Positions 22,165 to 32,537 of a stretch of 64,000 nucleotides of DNA are shown here, piece after piece (the first letter of the stretch is position 1; each line of letters starts with the position of its first letter). The stretch is from positions 36,730,719 through 36,794,718 of the forward strand of contig NC_056033.1 in NCBI RefSeq assembly GCF_004379255.2, given 5' to 3'. The notes under the pieces were generated by a model, which made no database searches, was not told the DNA's origin, and saw only the letters and a list, made by a program, of their open reading frames with translations. The DNA comes from Salvia splendens. Its lineage: Eukaryota; Streptophyta; Magnoliopsida; Lamiales; Lamiaceae. Made by a program: the position numbers and the translations under genes.

Positions 22165-25100
22165 TTACAAGTGGAACTTCTTGAGGTTGGAGATGTGCCA
22201 TGTTCGGGGTACTTGTTCTCCTGACATGTGAGTCAATTTATAAGACCCTTTGCCGAGGACTTCTGACACCCGATATGGACCCTCCCATGTGGGTTCGAGT
22301 TTGCCCAGCTTTTCTGCTCGGCTTACTTCGTTGTTTCTCAAGACGAGATCTCCCACTTGAAATTGAAGCTTTTTCACCCTTTGGTTATAATACCGGGCTA
22401 CTTGCTCCTTATACTTGGCTGCTTTTATGCACGCCAATTCTCTTCTTTCTTCGGCGAGATCTAGTTCTGCTCTCAGTCCGTCGTCATTCATTTCTGAGGA
22501 GAAATTTAGAGTTCGGGGACTGGGTACGCCGATCTCCACCGGAATTACGGCTTCAGTGCCGTACACCAGACTATACGGAGTTTCACCGTTGGAGGTTTTG
22601 GGTGTAGTTCGGTAGGACCATAGGACTTGAGGGAGATTTTCTACCCATTGTCCTTTGGCTTGTTCTAACCGAGCTTTTAACCCTTTCACCAGAATCCGGT
22701 TCGTTACTTCCGTTTGTCCGTTTGCTTGGGGATGGGAGACCGAAGTGAACCGCTGTTGAATGTTCAGCTCTTGGCACCAATTCTTGAACGTCTTGTCGGT
22801 GAACTGAGTCCCATTATCCGAGATGAGGATGTGGGGTATGCCAAATCGGCACACTATGTTCTTCCAGACGAAGTCCAATGCCTTTGAGCTCGTTATCGTA
22901 GCTAATGGTTCAGCCTCCACCCACTTCGTGAAGTAGTCCACGGCAACGATAAGGAATTTCATTTGCCGAGGAGCTTGAGGAAGTGGTCCCACTATGTCTA
23001 TGCCCCATTGCATGAAAGGCCAAGGGCTTTGCATAGTGTATAGATCGGTCTGCGGCATCCTTGGGACATTTGCATGAATTTGGCACTTCGCACACTTCTT
23101 GACGAGCTGCACTGCCTCTTGTACCATGGTTGGCCAATAATATCCCCATCTCAGAACTTTTGTAGCTAAAGCTCTGGCTCCGATGTGGCTACCGCACGAT
23201 CCTTCATGAACTTCTCTGAGGATGTAGTCCGTCTCTTCTGGTCCTACGCACCGCAACAACGGCTGGAGGTAAGACTTTCTAAAGAGGACTCCTTCATGAA
23301 GTTCGTACCGAAGTGCTCGGCACGTGATCTTCCGAGCTTCTCTCTTATCCTCGGGCAATTGTCCTTGATCCAGATACCGCAAGATCGGCGTCATCCAGTT
23401 CGGCGAGTTGGATACTGAATGTACCTCGGCTTCATCAATGCTTCGATGCATTAATTCTTCCACCTTTGAGCTCGGATCTGAGGCCAACTTACTTAAGGTA
23501 TCTGCTCGGCTATTTTCCGCTCTGGGAATGCGGATTATCCGAAAATAGGAGAAACTTCGGCTGATGTTTTGCGCTTTGTCCAAATACTTCTTCATTCTCT
23601 CGTCACGAGCTTCACTTGTACCCAACATGTGATTTACTATGACTTGTGAATCACAATGGACTTTGAGAGATTTGACGAGCAGACTTTGCGCTAACTGGAG
23701 TCCGGCCAGGAGGGCTTCGTACTCGGCTTCATTATTAGTAGTGGGAAATAGGAACCGAAGTGAGTAGGTTACCTCGTGTCCGTCGGGAGCGACAAGTAGA
23801 ATACCAGCTCCACTTCCCATCTTGTTTGAAGCTCCATCTACAAATCCGCTCCAGCAGTCCGGCGGCTCTACTTCGGATTCCAAGGGCTGTGCTAGTTCGG
23901 TATTGGCAGAATTCTTCTGTTCGGCAATAACAGGAATTGCTTGATCGAACTTTGCTTCTGCAAGAAAATCTGCCAAGGCTTGTCCCTTGATGGCTTTCCG
24001 AGGTAGATATTCAATTGTGTGCTCTCCCAACTCTATAGCCCACTTGGCGATTCTGCCTGATGCTTCTGGTTTGGTCAACACTTGCCGAAGTGGCAGATCA
24101 GTTAAGACGCATACCTTGTGAGCATAGAAGTATGGCCGCAGTCTCCTTGCTGCATTTACTAATGCCAGAGCAATCTTTTCCAGAGGTTGATACCTGGTTT
24201 CTGGACCTCTTAATGCTCGGCTTGTAAAATAGATGGGAAGCTGCTTTAGGCCTTCTTCTCGTACAAGCACCGCGCTGATGGTTTGATCCGATGCCGCTAA
24301 GTATAAGAATATTACTTCGGCTTCGGTTGGAGCAGAGAGAATAGGAAGCTCGGCTAGATAACTTTTGAGCTCGTCAAAGGCCTTTTTCTGCTCGGCTCCC
24401 CACTCGAACTTTGGTGCCTTTTTCAACACCTTGAAGAACGGCAGTTGCTTTTCGGCTGCTTGGGAAAGGAATCGATTCAGTGCGGCTAGACATCCGGTTA
24501 GCCTTTGCACGTCATGTATGGACTTCGGCATCGCCATGTTCTGAACGACTTGAACTTTTGAGGGGTTTGCCTTGAGTCCTTCCTTTGAAACCCAACAACC
24601 CAGAAACTTTCCCGAATCTACCAAAAAGGTACACTTTTGGGGATTAAGTTTGAGGTTGGCTTTCTTGAGCACGTTGAGAGCGGACTTGAGGTTGTGCTCG
24701 TACTCCGAAGTGCTTTTGCTTTTGACGACTATATCGTCAACATACACTTCGACCTCCTTTCCAATCAGGTGCCGAAAAAGCTTGTCTACCATCCTTTGAT
24801 AAGTGGCTCCGGCATTCTTTAAACCGAATGGCATCTTTTTATAAGCGAAAATGCCGAAATCAGTAATGAAGGCCGTTTTTGAAGCGTCAATCTCATCCAT
24901 TAAAACTTGATGGTATCCCTTGTATAGATCAAGAAAACAAAAAATTTCAAAGCCTATCAAAGCTTCTACTTTTTTATCTATGTTCGGAAGGGGATAGCAA
25001 TCTTTGGGACAGTGCTTATTTAGATCGGTGAAATCTATGCACATCCGCCATCCTCCTTCCTTTTTCTTGATCATGACAGGATTGGCTACCCACGAAGGAT

Positions 25101-25461
25101 ACTTCACTTCGAATAACACATCCGCCTTCAATAATTGACGGACTTCGTCATGGATGACTTGACTTCATTCTGCCGCAAAGAGTCTTTGCTTCTGTTTTAT
25201 CGGCCGGACCGAAGGATCAATATTTAAACGATGAGTGATTACCTCGGGGGGCACTCCGGTCATGTCCAACGGAGACCATGCAAAGACGTCTTTGTACTCC
25301 TTGAGGAGCTGGATGGTTTTTTCCCGAAGTAGAGGCGTTCCCGCGAAACCGATCTTGACCGTTCTGGATGGATCATCTTCGTATAACTGAACGGTCATTG
25401 AGTTCGGCTCTGGTGTGACTTCGGTAATTTCGCTTGCCTCTGACTCCGGCTGCTGTGATTG
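22165..25461 (-). pseudogene. Gypsy pol: RT, RNase H, second RNase H, integrase
   Basis: One frame follows the gag-pro stop and is broken only by a TGA at 25165-25167, which probably arose from CGA (Arg) by C-to-T change. Reverse transcriptase: WRMCIDFTDLNKHCPKD, YHQVLMDE, FGLKNAGATYQR and the catalytic YVDD near 24740. RNase H: FLYLAASDQTISAVLVREE and the connection region to LADFLAEA. A second, archaeal-type RNase H follows (WSGFVDGASNKMGSGAGILL, NNEAEYEALLAGL, CDSQVIVN, RADTLSKLAS). Integrase has the HHCC zinc region (H...H...CAKCQIH), catalytic D, D and E (GIDIVGPLP, SDNGTQF, NGQTEVTNR) and a C-terminal domain ending PRTWHISNLKKFHL. There is no chromodomain. Apart from the TGA the enzyme set looks intact. 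Confidence 0.9.
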
Positions 25462-25464
25462 CTA
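25456..25464 (-). promoter_or_regulatory. Candidate stop-codon readthrough signal between gag-pro and pol
   Basis: The gag-pro frame ends in TAG and the next six bases are CAATCA. This fits the TMV-type leaky context UAG-CAR-YYA exactly. Pol continues in the same frame for 98 codons before the TGA at 25165. Readthrough of a UAG in this context is known for tobamoviruses and was reported for the soybean element SIRE1. Its use here is an inference. Confidence 0.6.
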
Positions 25465-27543
25465 TGCTTGATGATGCCGATCTGATTGCTCGGCACTTTT
25501 AAGCGCAATCTGCAGATACTCTTTTGCTCTCTTTTGATCACCTCGGATGACCGCTATCCCCCCTTTAGTGGGGAGCTTGATGGTGAGATGATAAGTAGAG
25601 CAAACGGCCCGAACTGCGTTGAGCCAGTCTCTTCCCAGGATGATGTTGTATGGAGACCGAGCTTTTACCACAAAGAACTCAATCATCGTACTGGAGCTAG
25701 TAGGCGCTTTCCCCACCGTGATCGGAAGGCTGATAATACCTTCAGGGCGGGTGTCCTCCTGGGCGAAGCTCTTCAGGGGAAGCGGAGCCGGACTGAGCCG
25801 AGCTGGGTCCACTTCTAGTTTGTCGAAGCACTCTTTAAAAAGAATGCTAACCGACGCTCCTGTATCCACAAACACCCTGTGGATTAGTTTGTTTGCCACT
25901 CCGGCTTGGATGACAATGGCGTCTTGGTGAGGAGAGATGGCCGGGACGGGATCAGCATCCGAGAACGTAATCACTTCGTCCTGCTTCAGCCTTTTATGCG
26001 TTGGCTCCTCTCGATTGGAGCCTCTGCGCTCTGACTTCAGGGACGACTTGGTCTTCCCGGCAGGGAGAGCGTCGATAGTCTGGATTACTCCATCATATTG
26101 CGGCTCGTCATCGTCTTCGGGATCCGGCTGCCTTTTCGGATCTGGAGGAGCGCAGTTCGCACCTCTCTGCTTTTTATTCTTCTTTGACTGCTTGCTTTGG
26201 TATTTTTTCAATGTCCCTGCCTTCACAAGAACATCGATACCTGCAGCCAAGTTTCTGCACTCCTCGGTATCGTGACCGTGGTCTTGATGGTAGGAGCAGT
26301 AGTTATCCCGGGGTCGGCGCGCGGCTGATTTCGTCATCCGCTTTGGCTTTTCGAACAGGTCAGAGTGCAGTTCGAAAATTTCCGCTCTCGGCTTGTTCAG
26401 CGGTACGAACTGAGCGGGCGGCTTCTCGGGATTGAGACGGGGTCCCAATCTGTCTTGTACCGGAGCCTTTTGAATTCTTTCAAATGGAGTCCGGCGAGGA
26501 TGCCCCTGATCGCTATGATCGGGCTTCCTTCTGTCTCCTCGGGACGATGAGCTGTCTAACGACCGTTTGCGACGGTCTGCCTCATCGGCCCGGGAGTACT
26601 GGTCCGCAATGTCCCACATTTCCTGAGCTGTCTGCGGACCGCACTCAACGAGCTTCCTGTAGAGAGCTCCGGGCAGGATTCCATTTTGGAATGCCGAGAT
26701 GACAAGCAGATCGTTGAGATCGTCTACTTGCAGGCATTCCTTGTGGAATCTTGTCATAAAGTCGCTGATTTTTTCGTCGCGACCTTGACGAATGGAAAGC
26801 AGCTGAGCCGAAGTGATTCGGACTTCCGCTTTCTGAAAGAACCTCCTATGGAATGCATCCATTAGATCTCGGTAAGATCTAATGCTGCCTTGGGGGAGGC
26901 TATCGAACCACCTTCTTGCGTTCCCGATGAGCAGCTCGGGAAACAGCTTGCACATGTGGACCTCGTTGAGACCCTGGTTCGCCATGTTATATTGATAGCG
27001 TCCCAAGAAATCATGAGGATCCACGAGTCCGTCATAGGTTATCGACGGAGTTCGGTAGTTCTGTGGTAGGGGAGTTCGGGTAATATCGTCCGAGAACGGA
27101 GTCCTCAATGCTCCGTACACTGCGAACCCGACATTTCTTCGGTATGGAGGAGATGGAGTTCTCCTGTGATTCCGGTACCGAGGATTCTTTCTCCTGGAAG
27201 ACATGACACTACTGCGGTAGTGACTGTCTCGTATGGAGGGAGAGGGAGAATCCGCCGTTTTCGTCTCCGGCTGCTTTTGGCTTTTTTGCAGGAAGGTTAA
27301 GAATTCCTCCTGCTTTTCAGCCAAAAACAGCTTGACAGCCTCGTTCAAATCGGGCTGCTGGGAAGACTCAGTGGGACGATTTTTGGAGCGGCTTGTTCCT
27401 CCGCCATGAGAACTGGTGGTGGATTTATCCCTAGGCTGTTTTCCAGACCTATGGGATGGATTGGCTTCCTCCTGGTTCTCACGGGCAGGAATACGGGTAC
27501 TCTGCGATCTGGTATGCATTTTTTGGGTGGAAAAAATGGTCAA
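25462..27543 (-). CDS. Gypsy gag and protease
   Basis: 693 codons from the first ATG; the next ATG (27519, MHTRSQ) is an equally good start. The N-terminus is Arg/Ser-rich. The retrotransposon gag domain sits around residues 195-300 (LFPELLIGNARRWFDSLP, SYRDLMDAFHRRFF, RQGRDEKISDFMTRFHKEC). A Cys/His knuckle of the type found in Tat-like gag follows (YCSYHQDHGHDTEEC, about 425). The C-terminal 150 residues form an aspartic protease with active site FVDTGASVSILF (about 570) and a second conserved NIILGRDWLN. The gag shell packages element RNA, and the protease cuts the polyprotein. The frame is fully open, in keeping with the near-identical LTRs. It ends in a TAG in a leaky context. Confidence 0.9.
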   Translation of the reverse strand: MTIFSTQKMHTRSQSTRIPARENQEEANPSHRSGKQPRDKSTTSSHGGGTSRSKNRPTESSQQPDLNEAVKLFLAEKQEEFLTFLQKSQKQPETKTADSPSPSIRDSHYRSSVMSSRRKNPRYRNHRRTPSPPYRRNVGFAVYGALRTPFSDDITRTPLPQNYRTPSITYDGLVDPHDFLGRYQYNMANQGLNEVHMCKLFPELLIGNARRWFDSLPQGSIRSYRDLMDAFHRRFFQKAEVRITSAQLLSIRQGRDEKISDFMTRFHKECLQVDDLNDLLVISAFQNGILPGALYRKLVECGPQTAQEMWDIADQYSRADEADRRKRSLDSSSSRGDRRKPDHSDQGHPRRTPFERIQKAPVQDRLGPRLNPEKPPAQFVPLNKPRAEIFELHSDLFEKPKRMTKSAARRPRDNYCSYHQDHGHDTEECRNLAAGIDVLVKAGTLKKYQSKQSKKNKKQRGANCAPPDPKRQPDPEDDDEPQYDGVIQTIDALPAGKTKSSLKSERRGSNREEPTHKRLKQDEVITFSDADPVPAISPHQDAIVIQAGVANKLIHRVFVDTGASVSILFKECFDKLEVDPARLSPAPLPLKSFAQEDTRPEGIISLPITVGKAPTSSSTMIEFFVVKARSPYNIILGRDWLNAVRAVCSTYHLTIKLPTKGGIAVIRGDQKRAKEYLQIALKSAEQSDRHHQA

Positions 27544-27577
27544 AAATTCGCTTTATCACAAATTTGGTTCTCTGCTT

Positions 27578-27593
27578 CCCACAGACGGCGCCA
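27578..27593 (-). promoter_or_regulatory. Gypsy primer-binding site
   Basis: On the element strand TGGCGCCGTCTGTGGG lies one base after the 5' LTR. This sequence is common in plant gypsy elements and pairs with a tRNA 3' end ending in GGCGCCA. Confidence 0.8.
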
Positions 27594-27594
27594 G

Positions 27595-28202
27595 TGATGA
27601 ATCCGCGAATTATTGATGATGATGAATGCTCGTAAAAGTAAATTACGACACAGAGAATTTACGTGGTTCGATTTACTGAAGTAAATCTACGTCCACGGGA
27701 AGAAGGGAGGGCAAGATTGTATTGCTTGATCTGGGATTTACAGCTTACAACACAGACTTGCTATATGATGTTTTATCTCTAGAGAGCTTAACCTTTTCAT
27801 ATCAGATCTAAATTCTATTTATATATGGAACTAAGATCGTGGCTTGCATCTCCACCCTAAGTCGTGGATGTCGTGTAGGTCATGGCCTAAGATCGTGGAT
27901 GTAGCGTAGGTCATGGCCTACGATCGTGGCCTGAGTTGACACCACGTGGTAGTGGGTGTGTTGGACATCCTGTATGGGTCCACTAACTCCTTGTTCGGTC
28001 GAATACTGAGACCGAACTGCTTTGGTTGCCGATCTGAGAGTAGAGCTTGATGCCGACCTGAGAGCAGAGCTTGATTGGTTGGCTTTTACCGAGCTGTAGG
28101 CTGAGGCCGAACTCTTTGGTAATGCCGAACTCATACTCCTGCTTTGGTTTTGGGCTGATGGACCGTCATTGCTGTTGGGCTTGTTTAGTACGCACCCCAT
28201 CA
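27595..28202 (-). repeat. Gypsy 5' LTR
   Basis: 608 bp. It carries the promoter of the element RNA. A TATA-like ATATATAAATAG is seen on the element strand near 27815. Confidence 0.93.
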
Positions 28203-28207
28203 ATTAT

Positions 28208-28749
28208 CTTTCCCCAATTTCCCCTTCTGTACATGTATAGATATAGAATAAAGTGCGTAGTGTCTATGACCATATTCCTTATTTAATAGCCCTGACATCG
28301 AAATAATTATCCATTCTACAATGGAACAACGATTGACATTCGAAGTATGTACATGCGTCATGCGTGGTTTCATTAAAATCTAGTCATGAAGTCATAGTGG
28401 ATTACATCTGATGTACTAATGAAATGCAGAAGTTAATGACATAATTAATGGAAAATATATGCTCCTATACAAATAAATATGTAATGGAAGATAAGGTCCT
28501 AGTATAATATCCTGTACATCAACTACCACAAATATACAACCAACATCTCATAGACATCTCTAGATTCTCTACTAACCCTTTCTCTTTATCATTACAAAAT
28601 TAACTCTATTCCCTAGAAAGAAAGATAAAGATAAAAAAAAAAAGATAAAAAGTTCCATGATTTCTAGATTCTCTGCTAATCTCAACGGACAAAAAAACTT
28701 GTCGGGTGGCTACAAAACGGAAAGAAAAGCATCGATTCGATTCTATTCA
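28208..28749. other. Spacer and 3' flank of the WRKY gene
   Basis: AT-rich, no ORFs of note. The part near 28600-28749 is probably the 3' UTR of the WRKY gene on the minus strand. No clear terminator element can be assigned. Confidence 0.5.
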
Positions 28750-29619
28750 TTACCCCTCCGCCGTCGCCGTCGCAGGGCTCTCCGGCAAGCCCTCCCCGCC
28801 CAAATCGTCTAGTCCGGAGAAAAAATCGTCGTCATCGATGTCCACCTCAGATTCCTCCGGCTTCTTAGAGTCGGGCTTGCTGCGGGTGCTGCCGGCGAGG
28901 GAATTCCGGTGGGTGGGGACGAGGTGGGTGTGGTCGCCGGTGTAGGTGATGATGAATTTTCCCGGGTCGGATTTGTTCCGCTCCACTTGCTTCCTTGCCA
29001 TACACCCTTTTAATGTGCTGCATTTGTAATAACCCCTAATTTTCACAACAATTAATTTAATTAATCATTTTTCTTGAAAACCTTCTTCAATTAAATTTAA
29101 ACAGACCTTGGATAAGGGGATCCCTTGATTGGCTTTTGGCCGTATTTTCGCCATGACCATACGTCGGAAGACACGCTCTCTGCCGGGACATGGCACACCT
29201 TCTTCGACTGATGTTTCCTGCAACAAATTGGTAAATTTTAGTTAGTACTAAAATTGAAACTAGATCCATAAAAAAAGGACATTTGATTACCTTTTTTTGG
29301 ACCTTGTGGTGCTGCGTTTTGAGGCGCTAACGATGGAAAAAAGGTGGTGTTTTTTGGGGGAAATTTGTGTGATTTCGTGCTTGGGCTGCGGCTGCTGTAG
29401 AATTTGGTGAGACGACGATAGTTCCTGCAAAACAGAGAGTGGAGAAATCGGTGGAATTTGTTGTTTCCAAAGCTGATGCAAATCTTCTACCCTTGTGCCT
29501 TGAAAGCGATCTTTGGACAAAGTAAAGCCCTCAAAACTAGTGGGGTTTTTGGAGGTGGTGGTGGAGGTCGAGCAGCTTCTGACCACGGCGTGAAGGTCCC
29601 AATCATCCTCCATTTCCAT
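28750..29619 (-). CDS. WRKY22: WRKY transcription factor, group IIe, WRKY22-like
   Basis: Three exons on the minus strand: 29619-29291, 29217-29107 and 29035-28750 (241 codons plus stop). Introns of 73 and 71 bp are GT-AG and the frames join exactly. The start is the first ATG of [26 protein letters not shown] is the N-terminal signature of WRKY22/27 proteins. A Lys/Arg-rich nuclear localisation stretch precedes the WRKY domain: WRKYGQK at residues 132-138 and a zinc finger C152-X5-C158-X23-H182-X-H184. The second intron falls in PYPR, the usual R-type position. [11 protein letters not shown] follows the finger, as in WRKY22. The tail is acidic ([16 protein letters not shown]). Family members bind W-boxes in nuclear DNA and act in MAP-kinase-driven immune signalling. 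The gene looks intact and the protein is somewhat short for the family. Confidence 0.9.
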
Positions 29620-29701
29620 TACAGACAAAAATGGAAGGGCTGGCTTTTTTAGGAGTGGAGAGAGGAAATGGACGGTTTTTCTAAAGAGGTGGAGAAACAA
29701 G

Positions 29702-29878
29702 GCTATACTATAGTAGTATTTTATTTAATGGAGAGAGAAAGGAGGCATGGCTGTGAAGTTGACTTTGGAAATGTCAAAGGGGGTAGAAACTAGAAAGTGA
29801 GTCTACGCGGTTTAGTGTTTGGGGTGGGTGGGGTTGCCGACAAAACATATCGAGGCAGACCCACGTGGGCCGGGTGCT
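29702..29878 (-). promoter_or_regulatory. Candidate promoter region of the WRKY gene
   Basis: A W-box core TTGACT lies at 29759-29764, about 140 bp upstream of the ATG. A further TGAC core is nearby (29773). A palindromic G-box CCCACGTGGG sits at 29871-29880. A TATA-like CTATAGTATAG is seen on the minus strand near 29703-29713. W-boxes in WRKY promoters commonly mediate auto- or cross-regulation; here that is inference. Confidence 0.5.
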
Positions 29879-29919
29879 CCACTCTAAAATCTGACTGCGT
29901 CTCATGCTTCATTACTTAC

Positions 29920-30617
29920 TACTTACTGTTCCATATTAATAGAGTCATTTTATTACTTTAATACATTTCATAGTAATAAAGTCATTTCCCTTTTTATTTA
30001 AAGTCAACACATTTTTCCACACCTACTTTACTCCCTCTTATTTTTTATCTCTCCATCTCTCTACCTTTTTCTTTTTCCACTTTATTCACTTGAAGGCATA
30101 AGCAGTGGAGCACCCTAAGGGGCGCCCTAAAGCCCGCCCTATGCACCGCCACATCAGCATTTTATCCTCCTACCATTCCACCTGCAGTGCGGCACCTAAG
30201 GGGCGACCTATAGGTTTTCTAGTGTAATAATCGGAATCCATTTTCTAGTATAAATTGAGAGTGAAAATGCGAATGAAAATGTTACAAATAAAGGTGGGGT
30301 AGGTGGTATTTATATAAATGAATTTTTCGAATTAAAAAAAAATTAAAAACGCGTTGCATCGTCCGCGTCGCCCACAGTGGGCGGACGATGGCGCGGAGGA
30401 TGCCCTATTGTCCGCGCTTCCTCCGCGGACTATCTGTCGGGCGAGGACGACGCATCGTCCATCGTCCGCGCATCCACAGTGGCGGACGATGGCGCGCCCG
30501 AGGCATCGGGCGGCCTATCGTCCGCCCCACTGTGGGTGCCCTAACTCATTTAACACAATTTTTCTTAATCTCCGTGCCGAAAAGAAATATCTCCATTACT
30601 ATGGAACGGAGGGAGTA
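29920..30617. mobile_element. Stowaway-like MITE split by a later insertion
   Basis: The left end TACTTACTGTTCCATATTAA and the right end, whose reverse complement is TACTCCCTCCGTTCCATAG, form a degenerate inverted pair of the Stowaway type. The interior between 30095 and 30541 is occupied by another element, so this is a nested pair. Confidence 0.55.
30095..30541. mobile_element. Harbinger-like MITE nested in the Stowaway-like MITE
   Basis: Inverted ends: left GGCATAAGCAGTGGAGC; right, reverse complement, GGCACCCACAGTGGGGC. The right flank is TAA (30542-30544) and the left flank is GAA, which would be a 3-bp duplication with one change. The right third is very GC-rich (repeats of CATCGTCCGCG and GGCGGACGATGG), like the subterminal parts of Harbinger-1 and Harbinger-2. 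There is no coding capacity. Confidence 0.6.
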
Positions 30618-32532
30618 TAAAGCACTCCCTTTCTTTCTTATTTGCGATTGTTTTTTAAGTCTCAAAAATATGATCAAGTTTTTTGGAACTAAATAAAATG
30701 TTACTAATATGAACTTAGCATTCAACATTTTATAGGCAAGTGAAATACACACATTCTATCATCGTCCATATTATTAGCATATGAATACATTCTCACACAT
30801 TTTTATAAACGAATTGATTGCCAGTCCCGTCGACTCCAATAACCCGTAATTTGCGAGCACCTCTTGGCTAACAGCCTATCTGCGATGTCAAAATTGCATC
30901 TCCTACGAAGCTCCCGTAATTTTAGCCATCTAATGATCTAACCGATTAGATTTAGGCATTTTTCAATTTTAATTAAAATAAATAACTATATACTTAAAGT
31001 ATATCAATAAATTTCGTATTGGGATAAATAATAAAATTAAAAATAAAACAAAACAAAATAAGAATAAAATCACTCTCTATTTAGCTTAGAATAATCTTAA
31101 AAAACAAGCACGAGTAGTGCCCACAGATAACAACCGAAATAAAAACTTTTGGGTTTTTAAAAAATTTCAGATATTTGGATTAGAATTTTTAAATTTTGAA
31201 GTAAATAATCCGAAATCTGAAATATAGGGATGTGATCAATTGCTAACTAATTAGCAATCCAAAATTAAGATCAATTTTTAACCATTTGATTAGGAGATTT
31301 AGTGGTTGATATAATGCCAAGTAGATTATATTTTAAATTTAAATAATTATTAAATAAAATTAAAGGGTATTAATGTCAATTCTCTCTTATTAAAATTATC
31401 CCAAAAATTTAAATTTATGTAACTCACTCGATTTAAATTATTTTTTCGCAAAAAATATATCAAATTAAAGATAATTTTATAAGGATTCTAACGAGATCTC
31501 AATTGCATATGTTCCGACGACGTTCGGATGATGCAATTTGATGATTTTTATTTTAGTTTTCTTTTATGTTGATAAGCAGATTTTTATCAAGAAATACATC
31601 AAAAAATCTCAATATAATGTATGTAAAATCTCAATATAATGTATGTAAAATCTCAACATAATGCATGTAAAATATCAATATAATGCATGTAAAATCTCAA
31701 CATAATGCATGTAAAATCTCAATAAAACTGTGCTGATATTTTCATGTACTTGTGTTGAAATACTCATGTCATTGTGTTGATATTTGTAATATACTATGTT
31801 GATATAAAAAAACATGAAAATTATGATATGATAATAGAATGACGATCTTACCCTTTTGTTGATATTTTGTCTACTATTTATTAAAATTCGTAAGATTTAA
31901 TCTCATTCACTCATTTTGAAATCTAATGATGGAGATTTGGTGTTGATTTTGGATTATGATGCTATAAGCAATAGAAGATGACTCCTGAAATATATATTTT
32001 ATAAATATTTATGTAATAAAAATATATTATAATAGTAACCCTAACAAATATAAAATCTTTCTGTTGGGCAGTTCTAATAATATTTGGTATTGGAATTTTG
32101 GATTTTTGAATTTTTGGCATTGGAATTTTGAATTTTTACATATTTTCGTGGATTTTTGGATCGAACTTCAAAGTTAGAATAAAATTTTCAAAACATTTGA
32201 ATCAGATTCAGTTTTTATGAAATTTCGGATTTTAGAATTAGACAAAATTTTGATCCGAATGCTCACCCCTAGTAATATGTGGTGAGTAGTTATTATGAGT
32301 AAAATTGATACTGTATTAGTGATGCTCTATGGTCATGGCATGGTGTATGTCCCTTAATACAAGAATATTACTAGATCAAGCTAAAGAGGCTCATATTTTT
32401 TCAATTGACATGGCTCGAGCGATCCTCCTATTTGGGGTTTCCACTAACCAATTCGCATATATGGTCGTCTGTTCACTTGTGCAGCTTGTACATTGTTGTA
32501 ACTTATCGGAATCTTACATATTGTACAAAGAA
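30618..32532. other. AT-rich intergenic DNA with decayed repeats
   Basis: No gene is seen. A 22-bp tandem repeat occupies 31605-31730. The end CTCACCCCTAG near 32260-32271 resembles a hAT-type MITE terminus, and the preceding GGAATTTTGGATTTTTG text recurs in the segment near 31140-31220, which suggests a decayed and interrupted copy. Confidence 0.45.
31605..31730. repeat. 22-bp tandem repeat
   Basis: More than five units of AATCTCAATATAATGTATGT (plus AA) start at 31605, 31627, 31649, 31671, 31693 and 31715. Units vary at a few bases (TATAATGTATG versus CATAATGCATG). Confidence 0.85.
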
Positions 32533-32537
32533 CTTGC

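Larger units (their letters stand above)
17244..28202 (-). mobile_element. Ty3/gypsy LTR retrotransposon, Tat-type, young
   Basis: An 11-kb element on the minus strand with two 608-bp LTRs and an exact 5-bp target duplication ATTAT (17239-17243 and 28203-28207). By eye the LTRs differ at a single base, so insertion was very recent. In element order it has a primer-binding site, gag-protease, reverse transcriptase, RNase H, a second RNase H, integrase without a chromodomain, a region of tandem repeats, genes on the opposite strand, a purine tract and the 3' LTR. The second RNase H, the tandem repeats and the antisense genes between pol and the 3' LTR are marks of the Tat lineage (Retand and Grande are known examples). 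Confidence 0.93.

Noticed and set aside
31590..31740. CRISPR-like array of short repeats
   Set aside because: The 22-bp units are contiguous with no spacers, and the surrounding DNA is plant nuclear.
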